In this document: positions 1-6,973 of the stretch, in pieces
Layout: every line of letters starts with the position of its first letter
How positions within the stretch are numbered: the stretch's first letter is position 1
DNA from: Thermosipho sp. (in: thermotogales)
Lineage (GTDB): Bacteria; Thermotogota; Thermotogae; Thermotogales; Fervidobacteriaceae
Direction of reading: 5' to 3'
Assembly (NCBI GenBank): GCA_017656345.1
Contig: JACDNZ010000010.1
Location: forward strand, 19,848 to 83,847
DNA: 64,000 bases
Translations under genes and position numbers: made by a program
The notes under the pieces: generated by a model
What the model was told of the DNA's origin: nothing
Seen by the model: the letters and a program-made list of their open reading frames with translations, nothing else
Database searches by the model: none

Positions 1-161
1 CTAAAGTATCCAGATATTTTGTCGAGAACAATAATATATTTGTCGTTATAATTAATGAGAAGGATTTTATAGAATTAAATAAAGAGTATTCTCTAGATAA
101 ACGAATTAATGTAATAATAAGGAGGAAGTTAAATGAAGCTGAAAAAGGTAAAAGAGAATAA
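1..161 (+). CDS. Partial hypothetical protein (3' end only)
   Basis: Frame 3 is open from the window edge to a TAA at 159-161, encoding about 52 C-terminal residues that start KVSRYFVENN and end EAEKGKRE. The gene begins upstream of the window. Its last 29 bases overlap the next ORF, whose SD (GGAGG) lies inside this gene, so the two are probably translationally coupled. The visible tail is charged and has no motif I recognise. Too short for the ORF track. A chance open frame at the edge is possible, but the overlap with the next RBS favours a real gene. Confidence 0.6.
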   Translation, partial: KVSRYFVENNNIFVVIINEKDFIELNKEYSLDKRINVIIRRKLNEAEKGKRE

Positions 162-711
162 TACTAAGAGAAAGAAAATAAACCCTAAAGAGATTAAGGA
201 ACGAAGAAAGAATTTAGTTGATAGTTTAACAGAAGATTTAGAGCAAAAAGGTGTAGAGTTTTTTAGACCTTCTGAACATGGTGGAACTTTAGATATAGAT
301 TCAGATTATTTAGCTTTACCTAAAGATATTACAGAAATTCCTTCAAGAGAATTAGGAAGATATTTAAACGCTTTTACTCAACAAAGAATGTATATGAGAA
401 CCTTAATTGGTTGGCAAGAAATAGAGGTAGAACAAGCTAAAAGAGTATATTTTGATAAAGCACATAGTCTTTATGAGGAATTAAGTAAAGATAAAAAATT
501 AAGTGAAACAGCTAAAGAAAGAATTGTAAATAATACAGAGGGAATAAAAGAGTATTTTATAAAATATAAAGACGAAAAGAAGAAGCTAACCTTATTAAAT
601 TATAATTTAGCTAGTATCGAGGACGCCATTTTTACAATCTCCAGAGAAATATCACGCAGAGAAGGTGATTTTAATATAGAGAATAGAAATGAGAATGTCC
701 AAAGGAGATGA
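133..711 (+). CDS. Conserved phage hypothetical protein, basic N-terminus, helical
   Basis: A 192-residue protein starting at an ATG 7 nt after GGAGG. Residues 1-30 are very Lys/Arg-rich (possible nucleic-acid contact). Residues about 60-100 contain the segment ELGRYLNAFTQQRMYMRTL, which looks like a conserved core. The rest is predicted helical and charged, including a long helix near 115-150. I do not recognise the family. It overlaps the 3' end of the previous gene and sits directly upstream of the PGDYG-like gene, so it is probably in one operon with it. No membrane segment or cysteine motif is visible. Confidence 0.75.
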   Translation: MKLKKVKENNTKRKKINPKEIKERRKNLVDSLTEDLEQKGVEFFRPSEHGGTLDIDSDYLALPKDITEIPSRELGRYLNAFTQQRMYMRTLIGWQEIEVEQAKRVYFDKAHSLYEELSKDKKLSETAKERIVNNTEGIKEYFIKYKDEKKKLTLLNYNLASIEDAIFTISREISRREGDFNIENRNENVQRR

Positions 712-718
712 TATTAAG

Positions 719-955
719 ATGAGCAAATCCATTATAGAAGATAATTCTTATACACTTTTAGGTGATTGGAAAACTTATGTTAAAAAGCCTATACCTATAA
801 AAGCTATACAAATGCAAACAGATTTTACTGTCAAAACTTTAGAAGGTACTATGATTGGTAAGAAAGGTGATTATTTAATTTGTGGGGTTAAAGGTGAATT
901 GTATGTATGCAATAAAGAAATATTTGAAGAAACTTACGAACTTGTTGAAGATTAA
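719..955 (+). CDS. PGDYG-domain phage protein
   Basis: The track ORF begins at 689, but the ATG at 719 is the likely start: AAAGGAG at 701-707 is correctly spaced for it, giving 78 residues. The pattern KKPIPIKAIQM ... TLEGTMIGKKGDYLICGVKGE matches small phage proteins built around a PGDYG-like turn, here KGDYL. These are common in phages and plasmids with unknown biochemical function. It is the last gene before a new promoter at 970-998. Family assignment is by motif only. Confidence 0.7.
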   Translation: MSKSIIEDNSYTLLGDWKTYVKKPIPIKAIQMQTDFTVKTLEGTMIGKKGDYLICGVKGELYVCNKEIFEETYELVED

Positions 956-969
956 CCTCTTAGCCCCCT

Positions 970-998
970 TTGCAATTTTCTAGTATTTAGGTTATAAT
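970..998 (+). promoter_or_regulatory. Sigma-A-type promoter upstream of the nuclease gene
   Basis: TTGCAA (970-975) and TATAAT (993-998) are separated by exactly 17 bases in the 74-bp gap before the nuclease gene at 1030. It would drive the nuclease, signal peptidase and spoVS genes up to the terminator at 2064. Confidence 0.6.
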
Positions 999-1029
999 TT
1001 AATTAGTAATAGATAAGGAGGTAACTAAT

Positions 1030-1422
1030 ATGGCAAGAAGAGGTAGAAGTGCTAAAAACAAAGGGGCTAATTATGAAAGAAAAATAGCCGAAAAGTTTAA
1101 AGAAAGGTATAATGTAGAGTTAAAAAGAACTCCCCAGAGTGGTGGATTTGCCAAAGATGTAGAAAAAGCAGAAGATTTTAGAGGTGATATAATACCAGTA
1201 GAAAAAGATTTAGATTTTAAGCTTCATATAGAATGTAAAAATCAAAAATCATGGAAATTAAAAGAGTGGTTACAACAAGCAGAAGAAGATTGCCCAGAAG
1301 GTAAAATACCTGTAGTAGTAATGCACAAACATGGTACAAGTAAAGAATATGTTGTAATAGAATTAAATAACTTCTTTGATATAGTAGATAAAGATAAAAT
1401 ATTTAGGAAGGTGATAAATTGA
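1030..1422 (+). CDS. PDDEXK-type nuclease, Holliday junction resolvase-like
   Basis: A 130-residue protein with the order of motifs seen in small archaeal/phage resolvase-like PDDEXK nucleases: an N-terminal basic stretch, a Glu in GANYERKIAEKF (about residue 16), a conserved Asp in FRGDII (about 54), and the HIECKNQ core (E-x-K, about 75). These would coordinate Mg2+ for phosphodiester cleavage. The N-terminus RGRSAKNKGANYER is typical of phage versions. It has a strong SD (AAGGAGG) and follows the 970-998 promoter. The 3' end overlaps the next gene by 4 nt. A role in resolving replication or packaging branches is inference from the family; other DNA-cleaving roles are possible. Confidence 0.8.
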   Translation: MARRGRSAKNKGANYERKIAEKFKERYNVELKRTPQSGGFAKDVEKAEDFRGDIIPVEKDLDFKLHIECKNQKSWKLKEWLQQAEEDCPEGKIPVVVMHKHGTSKEYVVIELNNFFDIVDKDKIFRKVIN

Positions 1423-1757
1423 TTGTAGTAATTATTATAGCTGTATTAATTGCAATTCTTTATATTTTTCCTTTAGCCAGAGTTATTGGTAATTCTATGT
1501 ACCCTATTTTACATGAAGGAGATATACTACTTTGTAGTAGAATATATAAACTAAAAACAGGCAATATTTATGTATATAAATCTCCTGTTTCAGATAAATT
1601 AGTTATAAAAAGATTAAGACATTTAAAGTTTGAAGATAATAAAGTTTATTGTTTTTTTATAGGTGATAACCCCGAAGAAAGTTATGACAGCAGAAATTAT
1701 GGCTATGTAAATGCAGAAAACATTATTGCAAGAGTAATATGGCAACCAAAACACTAA
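1419..1757 (+). CDS. Small S26-family signal peptidase-like protein
   Basis: It starts with TTG overlapping the preceding stop (TTGA). The 112-residue protein has an N-terminal hydrophobic segment (residues about 1-20, likely membrane anchor), then GNSMYPIL containing the predicted nucleophile Ser (box B), and VIKRLRHL containing the predicted general base Lys. A FIGDNPEESYDSRNYG segment matches the S26 box with GDN...SxDSRxYG. All catalytic boxes of a type I signal peptidase are therefore present, although the protein is shorter than the usual 170-190 residues. Phage-encoded signal peptidases are uncommon. The substrate is unknown; it could process a phage or host membrane protein. The same fold is shared with LexA-like proteases, but the membrane anchor and SxDSR box favour a signal peptidase. 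Confidence 0.8.
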   Translation: MIVVIIIAVLIAILYIFPLARVIGNSMYPILHEGDILLCSRIYKLKTGNIYVYKSPVSDKLVIKRLRHLKFEDNKVYCFFIGDNPEESYDSRNYGYVNAENIIARVIWQPKH

Positions 1758-1783
1758 TTAATAAAGTAAAGGAGGTAGTAAGC

Positions 1784-2053
1784 ATGAAAAAAGTAAACAT
1801 ATTGAAAGTCGCTGGAAAATCAAATGTTTCAGCAGTAGCAGGAAGTATAGTTAAGTCTATTGAAGACGGAAGAGATGTAGAATTACACGCTATAGGTGCA
1901 AGTGCTGTTAATCAAACAGTAAAAGCTATAGCGACTGCTAGAGGTATACTTTCTGCTAAAGGTAAAGAAGCCTTAGTAAGAGTAGGCTTTGGTGAAACAG
2001 AGATAGAAGGCGAACTAAAAACAATGATGATTTTTAGGATAGTTTTAGTTTAA
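1784..2053 (+). CDS. spoVS: Stage V sporulation protein S-like (SpoVS)
   Basis: The track ORF begins at 1739 inside the previous gene; the ATG at 1784 has an ideal AAAGGAGG and gives 89 residues, the usual SpoVS size. The pattern ILKVAGKSNVSAVAGSI, then IGASAVNQTVKAIATARG and EGELKTMMIFRIVL, follows the SpoVS family closely (Alba-like fold). In Bacillus SpoVS influences septation and coat assembly; Alba-like proteins may bind nucleic acids. It lies between the signal peptidase gene and a strong terminator, so it ends this operon. Its presence points to a spore-forming host. Whether it manipulates host sporulation or binds nucleic acid for the phage is unknown. Confidence 0.9.
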   Translation: MKKVNILKVAGKSNVSAVAGSIVKSIEDGRDVELHAIGASAVNQTVKAIATARGILSAKGKEALVRVGFGETEIEGELKTMMIFRIVLV

Positions 2054-2063
2054 TACCAATATA

Positions 2064-2093
2064 GGTCAGAAGAGTATACTTCTGACCTTTTTT
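2064..2093 (+). terminator. Rho-independent terminator after spoVS
   Basis: A perfect 9-bp stem GGTCAGAAG/CTTCTGACC with a 6-nt loop is followed by six T residues. It separates the spoVS operon from the 7-deazaguanine genes. Confidence 0.9.
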
Positions 2094-2116
2094 AGAACAT
2101 AAAAGGAGGTATTCTA

Positions 2117-2527
2117 ATGAATAAACTAGTATATGATGAAGAAGCTATAGTATATGTCACTAAAGAATTTACTTTTGATTCAGCCCATTATTTAGATGAG
2201 TATTATGGATTATGTTCTAACTTACACGGACACACATATCGTTTACAAGTTACTGTTAGAGGTATATTAAATGATATTGGAATGGTAATAGATTTTAAAG
2301 AACTAAAAAGTGTAGTTAAAGAAAAGGTAATAGATAAATTAGACCATAAATATATTAATAATACATTACCTTTTAATCCTACAGCCGAAAATTTAGTTGT
2401 TTGGATTTATGATGTTTTAAGAGAAGAATTAGAAAAAAGAAAAATAGTTTTGGATAGCATTAAGTTATGGGAAACTCCAACAAGTTTTGCAGAATACAGA
2501 GGTGATAGACTTGCTTTATATAGATGA
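2117..2527 (+). CDS. queD: 6-carboxy-5,6,7,8-tetrahydropterin synthase QueD
   Basis: A 136-residue protein of the PTPS/QueD family, converting 7,8-dihydroneopterin triphosphate to CPH4 in the second step of preQ0 biosynthesis. Visible Zn ligands are H24 (DSAHYL) and H37/H39 (LHGHTY), with the catalytic Cys33 four residues before the HGH motif, as in QueD (CxxxHGH). DHKYIN supplies the Asp-His pair. Length is normal. ATG is preceded by AAAGGAGG. Its 3' end overlaps the start of queE, showing coupling. With queE, queC and folE it forms a complete GTP-to-preQ0 pathway. Confidence 0.93.
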   Translation: MNKLVYDEEAIVYVTKEFTFDSAHYLDEYYGLCSNLHGHTYRLQVTVRGILNDIGMVIDFKELKSVVKEKVIDKLDHKYINNTLPFNPTAENLVVWIYDVLREELEKRKIVLDSIKLWETPTSFAEYRGDRLALYR

Positions 2528-3149
2528 AATATTTGTTAGCGTACAAGGTGAAGGAACAAGTATAGGATTACCTACTGTGTTTATAAGATTACACGGCTGT
2601 AATTCGAATTGTATCTATTGTGACACTAATCAAAAAGATAGAAAAAGAAGAAAAATGTCAGTAGATAATATTTTAGAAGCTGTTTTCAGAACTGGAATAA
2701 CTAATGTATGCATTACTGGTGGTGAACCTTTATTGCAAGAAGAAGTTTATTGTTTAATATATGACTTAGTTGGAAGAGGTTATAGTGTGAGTATTGAAAC
2801 TAATGGAAGTATACCAATAAGTGAAGATTTATATAAAAGGTCTTATAAGTATGTAATGGATATAAAATGCCCTTCTAGTTTAATGCACCATAAAAATAAA
2901 TATGCTAATTTAGAAATATTACAGGCACATGATGAAGTAAAATTTGTTATAGCTGATAAAGAGGATTATAAATTTGCTAAAAGTATTTTAAAGAAATATC
3001 CTACTAAAGCACAAATTTTATTTAGTCCCTTATTTAATAAAGATAATAAACAGTATATAGGTAAAGAATTATGTAATTGGATAATTAAAGACAGATTAAA
3101 TAATGCTAGAGTATTACTACAAATGCACAAAATTTTAGGTGTAAGTTAG
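2511..3149 (+). CDS. queE: 7-carboxy-7-deazaguanine synthase QueE (radical SAM)
   Basis: Radical SAM enzyme that rearranges CPH4 to 7-carboxy-7-deazaguanine. The track start (TTG at 2487) is inside queD. The TTG at 2511 is better placed, 6 nt after AGAGGTG, and gives the usual QueE N-terminus IDEIFVSVQGEG. The protein is about 213 residues. The cluster motif CNSNCIYC (C30, C34, C37) is the canonical Cx3Cx2C, and ITGGEPLLQ is the SAM-binding GGE motif. The N-terminus overlaps the end of queD by 17 nt. All hallmark residues are present, so it is probably active. Confidence 0.93.
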   Translation: MLYIDEIFVSVQGEGTSIGLPTVFIRLHGCNSNCIYCDTNQKDRKRRKMSVDNILEAVFRTGITNVCITGGEPLLQEEVYCLIYDLVGRGYSVSIETNGSIPISEDLYKRSYKYVMDIKCPSSLMHHKNKYANLEILQAHDEVKFVIADKEDYKFAKSILKKYPTKAQILFSPLFNKDNKQYIGKELCNWIIKDRLNNARVLLQMHKILGVS

Positions 3150-3159
3150 GAGTGATATT

Positions 3160-3696
3160 ATGAAAAAACAAGAATGGGATATAATAAAACAACTACCAGT
3201 TAAAATAGTAAAAGCACTACCTAAAGAAGCAGTAAGAAAAGAGGTAATAGAAAATCTTTCAGAAATATTTAAAGAAACTTATAAAGAGTTAAGAGAAGTA
3301 AATAAAAAAGAGATAGGTAAATTGTCTAGAAAAGTATTTAGTTATAGAAATAGACCTAAAGTATTCGCTATTGACTATGATGGTACTTTAAACAGAGCAG
3401 GGTTTAGAGGCGGAAAACACGAATTAGACCCAGAAATAGTTGAATTTATAATGTTAGCCAAGAAATATGGGCATAAAATAGTTATATGGACTTGCAGAAG
3501 TGACAAGTATTTAAAAGAAGCTTTAAATGTTTTAGATAGAAATAATATACCTTATGATTATGTAAATGAGTTTCCAGAGTGTGATTTTGGAAGTCCTAAA
3601 ATAGTCGCAGATAGGTATATAGATGATTTAAACCTATCAATTAAAGAAGTAAAGGAGATTGTGAGATATGAAAGAGAAAGTAATAGTACTAAATAG
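3160..3696 (+). CDS. HAD-superfamily phosphatase embedded in the preQ0 operon
   Basis: A 178-residue protein. Residues 1-65 form a charged helical extension. The HAD domain follows: motif I FAIDYDGTL (nucleophile Asp72, acid Asp74), motif II-like VIWTCRS, and the C-terminal PKIVADRYIDDLN containing the Mg-binding acidic pair. It belongs to the small phage HAD group also seen in polynucleotide kinase-phosphatase-like proteins, but no kinase domain is present. It sits between queE and queC and overlaps queC by 29 nt, so co-translation is expected. The substrate is unknown; dephosphorylation of a pterin, a nucleotide or an intermediate of the modified base is an inference from position. Confidence 0.8.
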   Translation: MKKQEWDIIKQLPVKIVKALPKEAVRKEVIENLSEIFKETYKELREVNKKEIGKLSRKVFSYRNRPKVFAIDYDGTLNRAGFRGGKHELDPEIVEFIMLAKKYGHKIVIWTCRSDKYLKEALNVLDRNNIPYDYVNEFPECDFGSPKIVADRYIDDLNLSIKEVKEIVRYERESNSTK

Positions 3697-5347
3697 TGGT
3701 GGATTTGATAGTGTAGTTTTAATAAAATGGTTAGCACAACAAAAGTATGATATTGTTTCTATTTTCTTTGATTATGAACAAAGAAATGTAAAACAAGAAA
3801 GAGAAAAGGCTAGAAAAGTCGCTAAAGAGGTAAAAGCAGAACACATTGAAATAAAACTCCCAAAATTTGAATGGAGTAATAATAGTTTATATGATAAATC
3901 TTTAGGAATTGATATAAAAAATCAATATATTCATATGAGAAATTTAATATTTTTATCCTATGCAATATCTGTGGCTGAAAGTAAAAAAATTAATAAAATA
4001 TATAGTGCAATAATAAATGCTAGAGAAAATACCTATAGTGATACAAGTATAAAATTTATAAATGCTTTTAATGATTTTGTAAATAAATTTGGTATAGAGT
4101 TTAAAACTCCTTTTAGTGAGCTATCTAAAGTACATTTAGGTTATATAGCTAGAGTGTTAGATATTAAAAAGAACGACTTTTTTAGTTGTAATACTCCTAA
4201 AGATAATGGAGAGCCTTGTGGTAAATGTGGAGATTGTAAATCATTAGATTATATTGTTACTAATATATTAGAGGATAGTATACCTATTCACACTTATTTT
4301 AGAGCGAATTTAAATCCAGATGAAAAGTTTAAAAAATTATTTAGAAATAGTAAGATAAAGGAGTTAAGATTATTAAATACAGACAAATGTCAATTTAATT
4401 GTAAGCATTGTTTTTATGGATTTGATAAAATGAAAGGAAATCAATTAACAATAGAAGAATATAAAAATATTATAGACCAAGCTAACGAATTAGGCATAGA
4501 AAATATACATTTTTCTGGCAGAGAGCCTTTATGTGATGAAAATATATTTGAGATAATGGCTTATATAAAACAGAATTATAGCGATATGACATATGATTTA
4601 GTAACTAATGGAGTCTATATAGAAAGGTATATTGATAGATTAAAAGAGCTTGAAGTAAATAAAATATTTGTTAGTATAGATAACCTAAAAGATTTAAAAA
4701 TAAGACCAACAATAAAAGGGGTAATTGACGCTATAGATTTAATTCAAAATAAAGAAATTCCTTTAGAAGTATTTATTGATATTCATAAAGGTAATAAAAA
4801 TCAAATAAAAGATATTATATATAAATTATATAAAGAGTATAATGTAAGAAATTTTCACGTAAGACCTATTTCACCTTTAGGTAGAGGAAAAAATATAATT
4901 AATGAAATAATAGACGCTAAAGAATTAGATGAGGTGTTTAAGGACTTAATAAATTTAAATTTAGATAATGTAATAATAGAATTTGCAATAAAAAATGTAT
5001 GGACTAAAAAATTATTAGAAAGAAATTATACTTTATCAAATTATTTATATGACCTTATAGATACTACTAATAATATAGTAGGTAATATAGTACTTTTACC
5101 AGAATTTTATTGTAGCAGATTTGAGAGTCAAATAACCTTAACCCCAGATGGTTACATTTTAGGTTGTGCTACAGAAATTAGTTCTATTCATTATGATAAA
5201 ATATCTGTAGGGAATATAAGAGAATTACCTTTAAAAAAGTTAATAAAATTAGGTAAAGAACAGTCTTTGAAGATGATAGATAAGCAACATAAAAATAAAA
5301 ACTATAACGGTAGTTGTTACCATACTTTTTATAAATTGAAAAATTAA
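3668..5347 (+). CDS. queC: QueC (preQ0 synthase) fused to a radical SAM domain
   Basis: A 559-residue two-domain protein. Residues 1 to about 215 are QueC, the ATP-dependent enzyme making 7-cyano-7-deazaguanine (preQ0) from CDG and ammonia. It has the PP-loop SGGFDS (residues 10-15) and the Zn site C174-x9-C184-x2-C187-x2-C190. Residues about 230-559 form a radical SAM domain: C241-x3-C245-x2-C248 (CQFNCKHC), a degenerate GGE motif (FSGREPL), and a C-terminal part with C482, C500 and a Cys near the end that could bind an auxiliary cluster, in a SPASM/twitch-like layout. Canonical QueC is only about 220 residues, so the C-terminal half is extra. The reading frame is continuous with no sign of a fusion artefact. 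It overlaps the HAD gene. The extra domain may modify preQ0 further or act on a partner; its product cannot be read from sequence. Confidence 0.88.
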   Translation: MKEKVIVLNSGGFDSVVLIKWLAQQKYDIVSIFFDYEQRNVKQEREKARKVAKEVKAEHIEIKLPKFEWSNNSLYDKSLGIDIKNQYIHMRNLIFLSYAISVAESKKINKIYSAIINARENTYSDTSIKFINAFNDFVNKFGIEFKTPFSELSKVHLGYIARVLDIKKNDFFSCNTPKDNGEPCGKCGDCKSLDYIVTNILEDSIPIHTYFRANLNPDEKFKKLFRNSKIKELRLLNTDKCQFNCKHCFYGFDKMKGNQLTIEEYKNIIDQANELGIENIHFSGREPLCDENIFEIMAYIKQNYSDMTYDLVTNGVYIERYIDRLKELEVNKIFVSIDNLKDLKIRPTIKGVIDAIDLIQNKEIPLEVFIDIHKGNKNQIKDIIYKLYKEYNVRNFHVRPISPLGRGKNIINEIIDAKELDEVFKDLINLNLDNVIIEFAIKNVWTKKLLERNYTLSNYLYDLIDTTNNIVGNIVLLPEFYCSRFESQITLTPDGYILGCATEISSIHYDKISVGNIRELPLKKLIKLGKEQSLKMIDKQHKNKNYNGSCYHTFYKLKN

Positions 5348-5395
5348 CGTTTGAAGGGTTGTAAAATTTGCCTTTTAGTAGTATCCTTAAAGTAG

Positions 5396-5462
5396 GGTTG
5401 ATAGTAGCCAGAAGTTTTTTTCCTAGTGTTCACTATCTGGTGTATACTAGTTCCTATCAACC
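5396..5462 (+). promoter_or_regulatory. Structured RNA leader before the small basic-protein gene
   Basis: In the 138-nt gap after queC, arms GGTTGATAG (5396-5404) and CTATCAACC (5454-5462) pair perfectly (9 bp), and CCAGA/TCTGG (5408-5412/5436-5440) form an inner stem. The structure ends 10 nt before the SD of the gene at 5486. It has no T-tract at its 3' side, so it is not a simple terminator; it could control translation. I compared it with the preQ1 class I layout and did not find a convincing match. Confidence 0.45.
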
Positions 5463-5485
5463 TAAAACTACTAGGAGGTGAAATC

Positions 5486-5653
5486 ATGTTTATAAAAGTT
5501 TTTGCAGAAGGTGAAGGTAGTAGAGCTTCTAGAATTGACAGAGCTATGAGAAACTCTGGAAATAGGACAGCTTTGAGAGCCTACAATGAAGCTATCCGAA
5601 GATTAAGAGAAGGTAGAGTAGCTTACCAACCACCAGGACGCCCTAGAGGATAA
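5486..5653 (+). CDS. Small Arg-rich protein with a VFAE leader
   Basis: The track ORF starts at 5426, but AGGAGGTG at 5473-5480 places the start at ATG 5486, giving 55 residues. The N-terminus MFIKVFAEGEG ends in the same V(F/Y)AE motif found at the start of the scaffold, capsid and tail-tube proteins here. The remainder is strongly basic (RIDRAMRNSGNRTALRAYNEAIRRLREGR) and ends in PPGRPRG. The gene stands alone, with a structured leader before it and a terminator after it, inside the DNA-modification island. The composition fits a DNA- or RNA-binding peptide or an internal virion protein, but that is inference. I know no family for it. Confidence 0.7.
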   Translation: MFIKVFAEGEGSRASRIDRAMRNSGNRTALRAYNEAIRRLREGRVAYQPPGRPRG

Positions 5654-5708
5654 TCTTTAATTTAGATTAGCCCCTCCCCCTTTCGTGATAAATATATGGG
5701 TCGGAACA

Positions 5709-5757
5709 AGATAGACTACTAGTAAAACTTGCTAGTAGTCTATCTTTTTTATATAAT
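5709..5757 (+). terminator. Terminator overlapping a promoter for folE
   Basis: A 14-bp perfect stem AGATAGACTACTAG/CTAGTAGTCTATCT (5709-5722/5732-5745) with a T-run to 5750 ends the small-protein transcript. The same bases contain TTGCTA (5729-5734, loop and 3' arm) and TATAAT (5752-5757) spaced 17 nt, a plausible promoter for folE at 5793. The composite arrangement recurs elsewhere in the window. Confidence 0.8.
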
Positions 5758-5792
5758 AAAAGTAGATAATACAACATATAAGGAGGTATAGC

Positions 5793-6380
5793 ATGACTGA
5801 TAACAAAATAGAAAGAATTAAAAATCATTTAGAAGAAATAATGGATATATTAGAGTTAGAGAAAAACGATAGTACTAAAGACACCCCATTTAGAGTTGCT
5901 AAGATGTGGGTAAATGAGATATTTAAGAATAGGAATAATAAAAATATTGAAGAATTAAATGCACAAATGAAATTATTTAAAAATAATTTCTGTAATGATG
6001 AATTAATTATAGTAAAAGATATTGAATTTAGCTCATTTTGTGAACACCATTGGCTACCATTTACAGGCAAGATTTCTGTAGGTTATGTACCTACAGATAA
6101 AATAATAGGTTTATCTAAAATTCCTAGAGTGGTGAAATTCTTTAGTCAAAAACCTCAATTACAAGAAAGATTAGTCCATGAGATAGGGGAATATTTAGCA
6201 GGTATTATAAATCCACAAGTTTTATTTGTATCTGCTAAAGCTATACATGATTGTGTAATGTGCAGAGGTGCTGAAAGTAATTCTATAACTGAAACTTCTT
6301 ATGTTTATATGAACTCATATATACCTATTGAAGCAGTTACAGCGTATAAAAAAGAGTTTATTTTAAAGACTACTAAATAG
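5793..6380 (+). CDS. folE: GTP cyclohydrolase I (FolE)
   Basis: A 195-residue enzyme that converts GTP to dihydroneopterin triphosphate, the entry step to preQ0 (and folate). Hallmarks: FSSFCEHHWLPFTGKISVGYVP with the Zn-binding Cys and catalytic His pair, SKIPRVVKFF, QPQLQERL-type QKPQLQERLVHEI, and the second Zn Cys in HDCVMCRGAES. Length is typical. ATG follows AAGGAGG and the gene has its own predicted promoter. It is separated from queD/E/C by the small basic gene but completes the same pathway, so phage preQ0 synthesis need not rely on host FolE. Confidence 0.93.
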   Translation: MTDNKIERIKNHLEEIMDILELEKNDSTKDTPFRVAKMWVNEIFKNRNNKNIEELNAQMKLFKNNFCNDELIIVKDIEFSSFCEHHWLPFTGKISVGYVPTDKIIGLSKIPRVVKFFSQKPQLQERLVHEIGEYLAGIINPQVLFVSAKAIHDCVMCRGAESNSITETSYVYMNSYIPIEAVTAYKKEFILKTTK

Positions 6381-6392
6381 AGGTGATTGTAA

Positions 6393-6959
6393 ATGCGAAT
6401 TTTATTAGCAGTAGGTAGTCCAAGAAAATATGGTAATACATTTAAATTAGCAGAAGAATTTAAGAAACAAGCCGAAATTAAAGGTCATATAGTAGATTTT
6501 TTAGCTTTAGATGATTATACTATAAAACCATGTAATCATTGTGGTTTTTGTATAGAAAAGAGAGAATGTAAACATTTTGATGAGTTAAGAGAGGTATTAA
6601 TAAATTTTGAAGAGAAATATAACGGAATTATTATTGCAAGTCCTATTTATTTTTTCTACCTTACAGCCCAAACTAAATTATTTTTAGATAGATTATATTC
6701 TGTTAATTTAAGTCATAAATTTATTGGTGCTATTTTAGTATCTGGTAGTGAGTTTTTTGAAGGAGGAAATGATTTAGTTATAGATTCATTAAAAAGAGTA
6801 TGTAATTATTGTAATAGTATATTTGTCGGAGTAGTACAAAAAACTACTTATGATGATGTATTAGATTTATCAGAAAATGATAAATCTAATATAGAGAAAC
6901 TAATTTTATCTATAGAAAATAATAATAATATTAATTCCTCTATATTTATTGATTATTAA
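6393..6959 (+). CDS. Flavodoxin-like NAD(P)H-dependent FMN reductase
   Basis: A 188-residue protein of the NADPH-dependent FMN reductase/iron-sulfur flavoprotein family. The FMN phosphate loop is VGSPRKYGNTFKLA at the N-terminus; KPCNHCGFCIEKREC is a Cys-rich loop (Cx2Cx2C-like) seen in iron-sulfur flavoproteins; IIIASPIYFFYLTAQTKLFLDR is the conserved second flavin contact. It lies 12 nt after folE and 14 nt before dpdA, so it is in one operon with them. It could supply electrons to the radical SAM enzymes QueE and the QueC fusion, or reduce the base itself; both are inference. Confidence 0.85.
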   Translation: MRILLAVGSPRKYGNTFKLAEEFKKQAEIKGHIVDFLALDDYTIKPCNHCGFCIEKRECKHFDELREVLINFEEKYNGIIIASPIYFFYLTAQTKLFLDRLYSVNLSHKFIGAILVSGSEFFEGGNDLVIDSLKRVCNYCNSIFVGVVQKTTYDDVLDLSENDKSNIEKLILSIENNNNINSSIFIDY

Positions 6960-6973
6960 AGAGGTGATGTAAT

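Noticed and set aside
5340-5485. preQ1 riboswitch upstream of the small basic gene
   Set aside because: The AAAACTACTAGGAGG end is suggestive, but the required loop and pseudoknot pairings of preQ1-I were not found.
5825-6070. Minus-strand ORFs in the track (here inside folE; others at 10553, 16006, 22351, 41900, 52141 and so on)
   Set aside because: All lie opposite a well-supported + strand gene, lack an RBS, and have low-complexity hydrophobic translations typical of the reverse complement of AT-rich coding DNA.
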